Notes: a model not told the origin generated them from the letters alone. A stretch of DNA of 64,000 nt from Taxillus chinensis (GCA_023512835.1 CM042092.1:55641097-55705096); one strand, 5' to 3'; counted from the first letter of the stretch, positions 32,141 through 43,383 are shown. Translations and numbers: made by a program.

Positions 32141-33629
32141 ATGCGCAGCCTATTGTTCGTGATAGTGGGACGGTCCCCGAGTCCTTTGGTTGTTGTGCCT
32201 GAGCCGTACCAGCGCGTCCAGGAGGAACAGTTGGGTGACATTGAGTGTGAGATCCTCCGTGCCCGTATTGAGGCTAGTGAGCTATCCGAGGGCCGGACAG
32301 AGGGTCTTGAGCATGAGTTGTCTTTTCAGGGGGCGGTAGTAGTGACTTCTTCTCTCCAGGATGAGGTGATGAGGGAGTTTCATCGCTCTAGGCTTGCCGT
32401 GTATCCAGGGGGTACGAAGATGTATTATGCGCTTCGGGGACACTTTTGGTGGCCTGGGATGAAACGTGATATAGCTGCTTTTGTTTCGAGGTGCCTCACT
32501 TGTCAACAAGTGAAGGCTGAGCACCAGCGGCCGGCGGGCATGTTGCGGCCGTTGCCAATAGCCGAATGGAAGTGGGACCATATAGCGATGGAAGTGGGAC
32601 CATATAGCTAGGCGGAAGGACATGATATGGGTGATTGTGGACCGGCCGACTAAGTCCGCCCATTTCCTTGCTGTCCTGCGAGCGGGATTCCATCGGGGCC
32701 TTAAGTCACCAGTATGTGAACGAAGTGGTGAGGCTGCATGGGGTGCCATCATCAATTGTATCCAACAGGGATTCGAGGTTTACTTCTCGTTTTTGGGCAG
32801 GTTTGAAGGAGGCTATGAGGACAAAGCTTAACTTGAGTACAGCCTTTCACCCTGAGAATGGCGGTCAGATGGAGAGGACGAATCAGACTATGGAGGACAT
32901 GTTGAGGGCTTGTATGCTAAATTTTGGGGGTTCGTGGGCAACTCACCTTCCTTTGGTGGAGTTTGCCTATAATAACAGTTATCAGGCATCCATTGGGATG
33001 ACCCCTTTTGAAGCGTTGTATGGGAGGCCGTGCCGATCACCCTTGTGTTGGACTGAGGTAGGAGAGGCAGCTCTCTTGGGACCACAGTTGGTTCAAGAGG
33101 CTACTGAGAAGGTCCAGTTGATTTGTCAGCGCTTGTTATCGGCCCGAGTCGACGAAATCTTATGCAGATCAGCGGCGGCGACCTTTGGAGTTTTCTCGTG
33201 GGAGATCATGTGTTTCTCCGTGTCTCTCCACGACGTGGACATCGGCGCTTTGGGAGAGGTTCCAAACTCTCTCCCCGGTTTATTGGTCCTTTTGAGGTTC
33301 TCGCTCGTGTGAGGCCTGTAGCTTACCGGTTAGCATTGCCACCGCGATTGAGTCGGGTACACAATGTGTTCCACGTGTCCCGCCTAGAGGAAGTATCATC
33401 CCGACCCCACTCATGTGATTGATTGGGGGACATTGGACATTGAGGATGAAATGTCCGTTGTTAAGGCCCCTATCCGTATCCTAGATCGGCGGGAGAAGCT
33501 TTTGCGTGGTCATGCTATTCCTTTGGTTCGCGTCTGTGGCAGCACCGTGGCATTGAGGAGGAGACATGGGAACGTGAGTCCGTGATGCGTGAGCGAGACC
33601 AAGAGTTGTTCGAGGACGAACAATCTTAA
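32141..33629 (+). pseudogene. Integrase and chromodomain-like end of chromovirus D pol
   Basis: HHCC domain: EFHRSRLAVYPGGTKMY and CLTCQQVKAEHQ (about 32370-32525). The second zinc His is Tyr (VYPGG for VHPGG). A 21-bp tandem repeat of GAAGTGGGACCATATAGC near 32569-32608 destroys the first catalytic Asp region and brings a stop. The core resumes at 32620 with VIVDRPTKSAHF; the second catalytic Asp is Asn (VSNRDSRFTS), while QMERTNQT keeps the Glu. The C-terminal part (33255-33629, another frame) has [20 protein letters not shown] and THVIDW, RILDRREK and EEETWERES, the Tekay-type terminal domain, and ends at TAA 33627-33629. Not functional as read. Confidence 0.85.
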
Positions 33630-33885
33630 GGGTGGGAGGCGGCCGTAGTGATGTGTTTTCTTGTATGTGGTTCATGATTTGGTGTATTTGTATTTGTATT
33701 TGTAAACCGGTATTTGTATTTATATTGAGATGTGTTTTGAGATTGCAATGTGTTTGAGATGTCCTGTTATGTTGTGTGATCCATCTGGGCGTTGGGGCTC
33801 GCTGTGTTGCAAATAGGTCGCATGTGTTTGTTTTCCTCGCATGTTGTTTCTTTTCGAGGTCGAAAAGTCTTAAGGGGGGAGAGGA
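33630..33885 (+). other. 3' untranslated region and polypurine tract of chromovirus D
   Basis: About 240 bp of T/G-rich non-coding sequence followed by TAAGGGGGGAGAGGA (33871-33885), the purine tract adjoining the 3' LTR. Confidence 0.8.
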
Positions 33886-34464
33886 TGTAATGACCCATGT
33901 TTTGCGGTATGTAAGAAGTTAACCACGATGCCTTGTGAGTGGAAATTTTTGAGTTTTAGGGAGTTTTCTTCCACACACTTTAGCTAAAACACCTTGAATG
34001 TTGATGCACAAGTTTAAGGTAAGAGATGGGCCCAAGAGGGGACTTTTGCGAGGTGCATGTGACAATGCACGTCATATGGGGATATGACGTGCAAGGGGAT
34101 TTTGGTTTGCCTGTCTTTTACATGATCCTAGGAAGTTTGGGGTAGAATTTCACAGCTTTTGGAGGTGCACGTTATATGGGGATATGACGTGCATTATGGT
34201 GTGCAGCCATATTCTTGTACTGTCACCTTGGTTTTGTTGTTCTAAACATCTTTTTCCAAAGGGACATGTTGGAATTATGGATATTTTGGCGTGTATGGAT
34301 GCGGGAAAGTTGTAGCTTGCTCTATCAAAACTATGTCGTTTTGATGCTGAGATTCATTTAATCAAAATGACGTCATTTTGGGGTGTGGAGGTGTTTATAT
34401 AAAGAGGTGAAGGCTCCTTGTTTTAGGTTTAGGGTTCTCTTCTTCAGCCGCTGCAGCCGTTCGT

Positions 34465-34497
<33 letters not shown>

Positions 34498-35491
34498 AAG
34501 AAGAGCCTGGTCGTGGTTGCTGCGGTGGTGTTTCCGTGGGCGGACAACGTTTGGCGTGGAGGCTAAGGCGTGAAGGAATCTATTAAGGTAGGGGTTCTGT
34601 CTTTCCTGGTCTGTCCCGGGGTTAGGCCCTGTGTAGATAATTTGCAGAGTTTCTATCATTGTTGCTATAATATTTATATGTAAATTCATATAGGTGTGAC
34701 CTCCTATATGAATGTTGGCCTTCAATGGCATTTTGGTGTGATTCTGACGTTGGGTGGTCTGTGCATATTAAATGCTCGATAAAAGGCCTGTGTGAATATG
34801 CCTAGTACGTGTTTGATAATATGCCTGAGTGGTTGGGTTTGTGCATTGGTGAATATGTGCCTACTAAGTGTTTGGTTTTATGCCTGAGTGCCTGTGTACT
34901 GTGTTTTGTGAAACCCGGTGGCTATGGAAGCCCGGGACTGCTCTTGGAACCCGGTGGTCGTGGAAGCCCGGGACTGTTCATGTGTTAGCCTGTGTGGCCG
35001 TGGACTTGTTAGCCTATGTGGTTGTGGAAATGATTGTATTTGCTGATATGGCTTGTTATTATATCTCGTTGAAATAATTGTATCACGACACCGCACTTGT
35101 ACACATGACATGTAGATGCTAGGAGCATGGGATAGGTTGGGGAGACATGATCCCTACTAAGCTGTGGTTGCTCGGCCCTCCTTCCGTGTTGTTTTCCTTA
35201 CGGGGACCTACAGGCGTTAGGTGGGAACACCAAGGTGGAAGACCTGCTTGTGGCTTTACTCCTTTTGTTATTTGAGTGTTTTGTCAAATGTTTTGTTGAA
35301 ACTATTGTAACTCCAATTGGAGATGATGTAATGGATTTTGGAATTTAATAACGATAAGTGGTTTGCCTTTCAGTTATTTATTGTGGGTTATTATGAATGT
35401 GTTTGATTCTGTACATCTACCCCTTGCCCACCGGGTGGGTATAGGGGAGTCACGAACCGGTTTCCTCGGGTTAAAGATTCGGGGCGTGACA
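33886..35491 (+). repeat. 3' LTR of chromovirus D
   Basis: 1606 bp, TGTAATGACCCATG to GGGGCGTGACA. Contains two hairpin palindromes (34066-34093, 34166-34193), tandem ACGT boxes and a TATA box (34327-34403), a GA run (34465-34492), AAGGTAGGGGTTCTG near 34587, and a CCCGG-GGAAGCCCGGGACTG repeat (34910-34980). Confidence 0.88.
34327..34403 (+). promoter_or_regulatory. Core promoter of the D 3' LTR
   Basis: AAAACTATGTCGTTTT (34327-34342), then AAAATGACGTCATTTT (34364-34379), containing a perfect TGACGTCA bZIP site, then TTTATATAAAG (34394-34404). Confidence 0.6.
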
Positions 35492-36017
35492 AGACATGAG
35501 ATTCATGACATGCTTATGATTGGTATGACCATTATCCTCTTGTATGTGTGATATATTGGTCGTGTAAGCGCCGCTATGATGACCATTCAAGCGTCAAGAC
35601 TTAGAAGGTCCGGCAATGACCATTTGCAGTGCCTTGGTTAATATATAGCATGATGTCATCAAAACAACTCCAAGGAACCATAAAATCGAGTAGCGGCAGA
35701 TAGGGAGGTGAACTTGTGACCCAAGAACCTCAATCCTTTGGTATCAATTTTGAATTTCTACTTGTCTAAAAATTACGGAAAACATAATAAAAATTAGTTC
35801 TTAGTTTAAAAGTTTACTCGTTTACCAAAACAATTTAGAAAGCATTAGTAAATCGGTGGTTTGATCAGACTTTTATCCAAGCAATCTATGTGGGTTCGAC
35901 CCCTTACTTGCTACTACATTGTGGAAAGCATCTAGGGATTAAAAATATTGTTTGGCATGGATTTAAGTGACATTAGCTAAACTCCATTAGAGAGAGATTA
36001 AAAATCTGTCGTCAAAA
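35492..36017 (+). repeat. Probable LTR end of element I
   Basis: Non-coding sequence ending at the primer site. The 5' LTR start is not seen because D lies against it. Boundaries are inferred only from the primer site. Confidence 0.45.
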
Positions 36018-36035
36018 TGGTGCCATTGTCGGGGA
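36018..36035 (+). other. Primer binding site of element I (tRNA-Asp type)
   Basis: TGGTGCCATTGTCGGGGA, two transitions and one other change from the tRNA-Asp site TGGCGCCGTTGCCGGGGA. Confidence 0.7.
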
Positions 36036-36313
36036 ATTCAACGGTTAATAGTCTGTTTAAAATCAACATTGATTGAATTTGTTGGAATATTGATTTTGGG
36101 TGTGTTTTTACTTTAGTAAATCTATTTTCAGTGTGTTTGGAGTTGCTTGTGTGTTTGCTATTGTGTTTTCAAGGAGCGTTCACAAGGTGTTTGAGGAAAT
36201 TCCTTAGTGGTGTTCAGCTTTATATTTAGTTTTGCGCTTTTTGTTTTGTAGGTTTTTTTTATTTGCAGCTTCTTATATATATCTAAAAAAAACAAAAGGG
36301 TTCAAGCACTCCA

Positions 36314-37184
36314 ATGGATAGAAAGTTTGGAGATGAGGAGGAGCTAACCATGGAAGAATGTTTGGAAAGGATGATCATCCAATCCAACAAATATTTGTGG
36401 GAAAACCAAGGGAGAGATGAGGAGGATTCAATGATGGTAGACCAATATGTTTATGTTCTAGGCCATGTAGCGGATCAATTTTCATATAGTGCTTGGGATT
36501 GCACTGCCTATGATCCTCCCACAAGCAGCTATTCATACCAGGGAGCCTCCTTATTATGGTGGAAGTATTAATGGAGATGGTAGAGAAGTATGGCCAACTT
36601 ACACCCAACCTGAGGGTGACTACTATCCAGAAGAGCCACCACCTGAGGAGTTTAATGGTTTCTTCAATGGACATTCGAGAACAAATGGGTTGGGCAATAT
36701 CAAGATGAAGCTTACTCTAAAGCCCTACTCTATGGCAATTATTGTCCATATCAACAACAAGAGTGGCAGCCCCAAGTTGAAGATGAAAAAACCAAAAGAG
36801 AGGTAAAGGATTTGAATGAAAGGCTAGGAAGTATGGAGACTACTATAAAAAATATGGAGCAATTATTGATGAGTATGGCTCAAAATGTAAATAAAGGAGT
36901 CTCATCTAACTCCTTTGCTGGTGACATAGAGATAAAAATTGAAGAGAATTGCAAAGCCATCACTCCAACTTCCATGAATCAATCTTTGACGTCTACCTCA
37001 CAAGAATGGGAGTTTTCTTGCGATAATGATTCCCAAGATGAAGGTTGCATTCTAGCTGGTCAAACCATTAATGCTGCTATAGAACAAGAAGGGGATAAAA
37101 GGGCAATGTTTCATTATGATGAGGTGGTCCCTCCACCACAATTTAATAGCCCATGTGATGTATCCACTTCAACTCTTCCCATGA
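36314..37184 (+). pseudogene. gag-like ORF of element I (frameshifted, cut by gap)
   Basis: Begins at ATG 36314 (MDRKFGDEEELTMEECLERM). The protein is acidic, with Tyr/Pro-rich segments (about 36500-36640) and a short coiled coil (NERLGSMETTIKNMEQLLMS, about 36815-36875). Shifts occur near 36545 and 36700-36810. No zinc knuckle or gag core is visible before the gap. It resembles the single ORF of plant non-autonomous Gypsy elements rather than a full gag, but this is from memory. Confidence 0.5.
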
Positions 37185-37684
37185 NNNNNNNNNNNNNNNN
37201 NNNNNNNNNNNNNNNNNNNNNNNNNNNNNNNNNNNNNNNNNNNNNNNNNNNNNNNNNNNNNNNNNNNNNNNNNNNNNNNNNNNNNNNNNNNNNNNNNNNN
37301 NNNNNNNNNNNNNNNNNNNNNNNNNNNNNNNNNNNNNNNNNNNNNNNNNNNNNNNNNNNNNNNNNNNNNNNNNNNNNNNNNNNNNNNNNNNNNNNNNNNN
37401 NNNNNNNNNNNNNNNNNNNNNNNNNNNNNNNNNNNNNNNNNNNNNNNNNNNNNNNNNNNNNNNNNNNNNNNNNNNNNNNNNNNNNNNNNNNNNNNNNNNN
37501 NNNNNNNNNNNNNNNNNNNNNNNNNNNNNNNNNNNNNNNNNNNNNNNNNNNNNNNNNNNNNNNNNNNNNNNNNNNNNNNNNNNNNNNNNNNNNNNNNNNN
37601 NNNNNNNNNNNNNNNNNNNNNNNNNNNNNNNNNNNNNNNNNNNNNNNNNNNNNNNNNNNNNNNNNNNNNNNNNNNNNNNNNNNN
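37185..37684. other. Assembly gap (500 N)
   Basis: Exactly 500 unknown bases, a placeholder length. The true distance between element I and the duplicated block is unknown. Confidence 1.
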
Positions 37685-37699
37685 AGGGCAACACTGTTG

Positions 37700-37945
37700 T
37701 CGCAAGACATGTGTCTGACACCATCATCCCCAGTAGCGAATTTTTTTTACTGCTGGAGAGACAGAGTATGTATCTGCTCATGCAGTATCTACTGAAATAA
37801 TATGAATGATAAAGCAATTAAAGGACGAGTTGAAGTTGGTTTACCTATCTCCATTTGGTGCGATAATCAAAGCATTATCGGTATCAATAGGAATCCAATG
37901 CAGTGCTTCAAGACCAAGCATATTAAGTATAAGTACCGATAATAT
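37700..37945 (+). pseudogene. Copia RNase H remnant (copy 1)
   Basis: Reads, with shifts, as EYVSAHAVSTE, then WCDNQSIIGINRNP and KTKHIKYKY, matching the Copia RNase H end (WCDNQSxIxLxxNPxxHxRTKHI). No flanking LTR. The same fragment recurs at 49551-49812 and in part at 45313-45480. Confidence 0.75.
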
Positions 37946-38039
37946 GGCATTTTATGATTGTTATTCTACAGCTTTTGGGTGTTAATTGAGAGATATATTC
38001 TAATATTTCATGGATTTTAATATTTATATGATCATTTGA

Positions 38040-38545
38040 GCCTTAAGGGTGTTTTAGAGTGTTTTTATGTTTTTTGGAGCTGTTTTGAGTTAAATTACAA
38101 ATTACAGATTCATAATGACAGAAACTAACGGTAAGGCAGGCAGGAGAGAGATAGGCAACGTACCTGTAGGCTATGACAGTGTGACTACGGAGACTGCTCC
38201 CATTGGGAGAGCCAGAGGGAGAAGGCGGAGCATAGAGGGGGATCTGGCCAATGGGGTCTGGGGAGAACCGGCGAAGCGGCTGACCTAAGGCAGAGCACAA
38301 ACGTCAGGAGGGGCCGGGACTGGGGCCTGGCTGTCTGGGGGAGCCAGAGGGTGGAGGCCGGAGCAGGGAGAGATGAAGGTCGTAGCGGAGGCGACGACAA
38401 CCAAGCAAGCAAGGTAAGCACCGGCAAGGTCCAACGAAACAGACGACAATTAGGCGAGGTGAGGCAGCAGGAGGAAACAAGGAGTGGGAGGGAATGAGCA
38501 GCGTTGATGGAACGAGAGAGAAAATTGAGGATTTTGAAAACCTCA
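38040..38545 (-). other. GC-rich block, possible minus-strand leader exon (copy 1)
   Basis: GC-rich, with a minus-strand ORF (ATG about 38549, MMRFSKSSIFSLVPST) rich in Pro, Ser and Leu. The minus strand ends with CTACAGGTACGTTGCC near 38155-38165, a good splice donor context. It could be a first exon of a leftward transcript or a promoter CpG-rich tract. The second copy (about 49985-50420) lacks the ORF. No function assigned. Confidence 0.3.
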
Positions 38546-38649
38546 TCATTTAATTAGAGTCCTTAGATGTATTTAAATTAGATCCAAGGGTTAAAAATGA
38601 AGTTGAGGGAATGAGCTGCTTTTCTTTTTCTATTTATCAGTCCTCTTTA

Positions 38650-39304
38650 TATATATATATATATATATATAGTCTGCTGCTGGGATGGAAGCGTGCAATC
38701 GGCATCAGAGAACCTTGATACCAATGGAGATGGATGGCTCTGATACATTCCCACACCTGCAATGCAATCGGAGGGGGAGATAATTTTATGTTAGACATCT
38801 AATATATATATATATATATATATGATCTTACGGCTCTAATAACAATGGAAACAATTTATATTATGTTAGCCTGCCGATTGCAGAGGTGTGGGAATGGAGA
38901 AAATTCAAGGAGAGGGAGATAAATTAAGATTAGATTATAAAATGAATATAAATTATTTTATCTAATTTATATTCATCTAATTTTATCTAGATTATAATTT
39001 AATAATCTAGATAAAATTCATCTAAATTTAGGTAATTTAAGGTATTAGATGAATTAGATGAATATATCGTAAGATATATCTATATCTAATTAATATAGAT
39101 ATACCTTAATAATTACCTTATATAATGTTTTAAATTCATCTAAGATAATTTTAGGTAAAATTAGATGAAAATACCTTAAGATTATAATTACCTTATAATT
39201 TAGGTAAGATGAATTTAGATTACCTAATTTGTATCTTACTAATTATGAATTTATCTCCCCCCTCCTGGACTTAAAATTGATATAAATTAATTTTATATTC
39301 ATTC

Positions 39305-39357
<53 letters not shown>

Positions 39358-39440
39358 TGAACTTATAAATTCATCTAACAATTCATCTAATCTTCTCCCT
39401 CCATTCCGTTTCTCCAGGTGTGGGAATATATATATATATA
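38650..39440. repeat. A/T-rich insertion with inverted segments and AT microsatellites
   Basis: Present only in copy 1, placed inside a TATATA run that is short in copy 2. It contains (AT)n at 38648-38671, 38803-38822 and 39307-39352, many short palindromes of ATTCATCTAA/TTAGATGAAT, and an inverted pair TTCCCACACCTGCAAT / ATTGCAGAGGTGTGGGAA. The minus strand also has two Copia-like primer-site motifs (GTATCAGAGCC, TTGGTATCAAGG). Likely a rearranged small element; class unknown. Confidence 0.45.
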
Positions 39441-40130
39441 TAAACAATACATTATTTATCTCTCTTTTCTTCATTGTACTTAATCTTTAACCCTTATAGT
39501 TGAAAGAGAAAATTCATAATTAGTAATTTCATTAGGTTTTTTTTATTATTAATTACATTTCTAATTTTTTTTCCAACCTTGCAATAAACAAATGCATAAA
39601 CATACACCCTACATTGTTGAATGAGAAGAATAGATATTTATTGAGAGCCTTTGCTTATCTGAGATGATGGAGGTGTGTTCTGGTGTTATATTTAATAATT
39701 TTTAATAATGAATGACTTAATAACATATCATTATCATTGTATAAGGTGTTGTATTTTTTCGCATACTCTACCACATAATGTTATTACTTATCAAATGCGT
39801 ACAATGACTCCTATTTGTCATTTGAGAGAGTTTTTTTAAATATGAAAGTAAGCAATCAAATCTTTTAGTAGGTTAGATTTTTAAAAATAATAAATTTAAC
39901 ACAGGATCCATAATTTAAAATCACGTAATAATATCATTCAAACATTCTACCTTCAATTAAAATACTAGAATAAAATCCAAATTTGTAATAGAACAAAACC
40001 AGCCAAACAAATATTAATATTAAAATTAAAATGGGGTACATTGACCCTCCCCTTTATATAAAACATAAAAATAAAAATATAATATGGAGCCGTAAAAAAA
40101 ATTGTAAGGACTAAAAACAAAGTGAACGAC

Positions 40131-40138
40131 TATATAAG
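40131..40138 (+). promoter_or_regulatory. TATA box of kelch gene 1
   Basis: TATATAAG 93 bp before the start codon, identical in gene 2 at 53785-53792. Confidence 0.65.
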
Positions 40139-40223
40139 CAGAGCGCACCCGTCGACCACCTTCGTCTCCTCTTGGAAGAAGCTAGGGTTTCTCGTTTGTT
40201 GACTCCGTCTCCGTTGTGTGACC

Positions 40224-43200
40224 ATGGAAGATGTGAAATACCTTTACTTCATGGATTCCCACCATCTTTGCAGACTGAATCTTACAGAATTCGAGCGCAA
40301 CAAGGATGATCCGCCATCGTTTGAGATCTTGTTCAATTTTTTGGAGGCGAATTTACCGTTAGGCATGGGACTTTTCACATTAGGCGACAACGCTTCAGGT
40401 TCTGATCTAGCGGTATATGTGGCCGGGGGTGAGAAAACTAGCGTCATACCAGATCCTTGTTTTCCGTGGGGTATCTGGTATCCTAGTGATATGCATCCTC
40501 TGGATACGAGTTACGGAGATGGAGGATTAGGGCGTAAAGTCTACAGATTGGAGCCCAACAGCAGCACCACCACCACCACCAACAAGAAGAAGACTGGTGA
40601 AAATGCCCAGAAAATTGTTGCTGTCGAATCGTCCACAATTCCTGATATGATATCGCCAAAACCTAATGCCCTGACCGCTAAGATCGATGGAAAAGTGTAT
40701 GTTCTGGCTAACTCCCCGTACTTCTACATAGAAAAGTTCCCATCCACATCCATTGCACGCTCCCGATCTCCGACGTTTGAGGTCTACGATCCAGTTACGA
40801 ATTCATGGGAAATTTTGGAAAATTGCCCGTTTTATCCAAATTACTGCGTTCCTAATGCTTTGTTCGTGCTGAATCATTATCTTCTTGTTCGTAATGTGCG
40901 CCGTTTTTTTATATATGATGTTGACGCCCGAGTTTGGTCGGACGGCAAGACAGATCTCATCCAGCGCCATTTTTCTTCTTTCTCGTCTGTTGACGACCCT
41001 GTTCCGCATCCATACCTCTTCGGTACGGTCGCCACATACGAAGACCTCACCATCGCTTATACTGGTGCAATCCATGGAGTCGTGGTTTATTTTCCCCCTT
41101 ATAATGTTGGTCCAAAACACCAAAGTTTGGGAGGATTGGACGTCCCTTTTGAGTTTGACGATGAACATCTTTATGATGTTGACTGTTCTTACGAACATGA
41201 CACTAGCGATGAAAGAATTGGGAACATTTTTCATCTAGGAGGGGGTAAGATGTGCTTTTTCTGCGCTGTTTGCGGTGATTATGCACACGTCATCGTAACA
41301 ATTTTTCAACTCAAGGTTCAAAGATCTGGGGTGCACTACTGCCGCGCTTCTGCTGATGTCCTGTGCTCCCATTCCTACCACCTTCACGAAACACTAGGCT
41401 ATTTTGGCTATACTCGCCAGATTTTCATCATGTATGATCTCTCTCTCCCTCTCTCATTTATTCATTCTTGATTTCTTCTATTATTGCGCGAACTGCATTT
41501 TGGCCCCACCTAATCTTTCCCCCAACCTTTTCTTCTCTTGCGTTGTCCAAAATTTCAATCTAGTGAGTACCTGCGGTTTCTTGTTTCTTTTGTCCAAAAT
41601 TGGCTAAATCCTCAGCGCGTACTGTTGCTATCAGGCCTCAGTACATGCCCAAGTTAGACATTATTTGCCAGTACAGTTTCAAGTCCTCATGGCTGACCCA
41701 TATATTCAGAAACATAAGTCTTTGGGGGAGGCCGTGTGCCTATATTGTTTCCTTCATATATTCATTTATAATATCGGTTTTCTTGCATCATCATATTGGT
41801 TTTCTTCCACAGGGGTGAACTTTTTGATATTCGCAAGTTCCAAGATGATGTGTGTAATGCAAGCTCAAAGAGGCAGCGCCAGTCCCAACTGGAAGTGCTT
41901 GATGTTGATGCAAGTTCAAAAAGGCTCCAAACTAATTCCCACCGGTGATGTTATCCTTCCTGAACACTGGCTGTGATTCTTGTTTTTTTTTCTTTTCTTT
42001 TTCCATCATTTTGATATTTGATACACAGAACATTATCTTATCTATGACATTAGCTAATGCTAGTAGGTTAATTTGTGTCCCTTTTTTTTTCTTTAGTTGT
42101 CGTATTCCTTGCTATCTTTATTCAATGTAGTCTTATGGTGCCCTTGAATATTGAATTTATTAAAACTCGAAAATGGCTAATGCTATAAAATTGAATATCC
42201 TGCCCTTGAATTTATTTTCATGTTACTTTATTGATAAAATTTAATTTAATTACAGTTATTTTAAATAGAATGGAAGATGACAATTCACAATTGTATAAAA
42301 TTGTTCACAATTCATGTTACTCTTGCTTACTTAATTCCATACTTGTAACTTGTTACCATATTTCTTCTTTTCAAATGAGATTCAATGCTGTCTGCATGCA
42401 TTTAAGAAAGATAAAAAGTCCTTAGCAGCTGACATTTTTTTAAAGGCCAATTTATTTTTCTGCACTCGGCACCCCCATCTGGTTCAACAATTTTCCAGCT
42501 CAAACCTCAATTCCAATTCAGAGTAGTTCAAGGTAAAACAAAATGTATCCCTGGTTCCATGCTGTCAGTGTATCTAGTTAGCTACAACAAGCAGCAAAAT
42601 TGAATGGTTGTTATGCGTCGTTGTTTAAGCCAGGTTCTGAGCACCAACCCTGGGGTATGTTCCCCTGGTCAAGCTAGCCCTAGGCTTGGGGTAGTGTTGG
42701 GTTGTGTGGTAGATGTAGTGGGGTCTGATCATATTTAGGCTAAGAGTTGCATGGGTTGACTGAAGACCCTGGCTTCATATTTCATCCACGGGCAAATTCG
42801 CTCAGCCTTCAATTGCCCTTGGCTGTTTTTTCTCAACTCCTTCAATAAAACTGTTTGCATTGCATTCGGGAAATAAAAGGAGCCAAATGTTATCATTTGC
42901 ATAATATTTTGTTAGTTGGTGGTTTCACGGGCTGACTAGGGCCCTTGGCTTCATAGTTCGTTCAAGTGCTAATTTGGTTGGGCCTCTTTTGCTCGCGATT
43001 GTGTCCCCTCCCACCAAATAAAACTGCTTGCTGTGCATTTGTACAGCATTTTGTTTGTTGGTTGGGTTTATTTTATTTTAAATGCCTCCCATGGAAAAAT
43101 ATTGGAAGCTATGTGAAACTTGTACCCAAGCATTGTCTTTCCATTTTTGGTTCCAAGCTTTGTAATGTTGTCAATGTGACAGGATTTCTAATTTCCGATG

Positions 43201-43297
43201 CAGTTCACCACAAATGACAGATTCGGCCATGGATGGCAATCTTGCAACGACGCAAGCTTTTGGAACAGACCCAGTGGTTGCAGGGAGCCAGCTTTGA
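40224..43297 (+). CDS. Kelch-type beta-propeller protein, gene 1 (three exons inferred)
   Basis: Exon 1 40224-41431, exon 2 41813-41944, exon 3 43204-43297, 477 residues. The start ATG sits in ACCATGG. Introns are GT-AG (41432-41812 with pyrimidine-rich acceptor TTTCTTCCACAG; 41945-43203), and both junctions keep the frame. If intron 2 is retained, translation stops at 41946-41948, giving 447 residues. Kelch-like features are YVAGGEK (about residue 70), KIDGKVYVLAN, FEVYDPVTNSWEILENCPFY, and FFIYDVDARVWSD, the Gly-Gly and spaced Tyr-Trp pattern of kelch blades. No F-box is visible at the N-terminus. A Thr/Asn/Lys run lies near residues 115-125. Similar plant proteins are kelch or F-box/kelch family members; the substrate or partner is unknown. 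Confidence 0.72.
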
Positions 43298-43383
43298 TAG
43301 TAGGAATGAAGTAGCTCATGTTGGAATCGGAAGTCTCCTTCCATGGAAGGAGTTATGTTCTTGACACAATGATGTGTTCCTGT

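Larger units (their letters stand above)
29900..35491 (+). mobile_element. Tekay/Del-type chromovirus D (3' half, interrupted by a solo LTR)
   Basis: Order on the plus strand: RNase H, [solo LTR 30304-32138], integrase with HHCC domain, C-terminal chromodomain-like region, polypurine tract, 3' LTR (33886-35491). RNase H preceding integrase is the Gypsy order. The sequence after the integrase core ([21 protein letters not shown]) is typical of the Tekay/Del chromovirus branch. The 5' half of D is not here: element C adjoins the RNase H, consistent with C inserted in D and the rest of D lying left of the window. Confidence 0.82.
35492..37184 (+). mobile_element. Older Gypsy-type element I, 5' part (possibly non-autonomous)
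   Basis: A tRNA-Asp type primer site (36018-36035), an untranslated leader and a gag-like ORF set (36314-37184) follow an LTR-like stretch (35492-36017) cut by D. The primer site TGGTGCCATTGTCGGGGA is a diverged form of TGGCGCCGTTGCCGGGGA, used by Athila and several other plant Gypsy groups. The element is lost in the assembly gap at 37185, so its lineage and length are unknown. Confidence 0.6.
37685..43383 (+). repeat. Segmental duplication, copy 1
   Basis: Aligns in direct orientation with 49549-57358. The shared content is a Copia RNase H remnant, a GC-rich block, a kelch-type gene with identical introns, and 3' flank. Copy 1 has about 0.8 kb of A/T-rich sequence (38650-39435) absent from copy 2. 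Copy 2 has a solo LTR and about 230 bp near 53433-53660 absent from copy 1. Similarity ends after GATGTGTTCCTG near 43382. The left end is hidden by the gap. Confidence 0.9.

Noticed and set aside
36812..37817. Long reading frames on both strands across 37185-37684
   Set aside because: They are made of unknown bases; only the flanking real sequence can be judged.
40803..41238. Antisense and alternate-frame ORFs (117-143 codons) in kelch gene 1, repeated in gene 2
   Set aside because: Shadows of the conserved sense exon; their conservation follows from the recent duplication.
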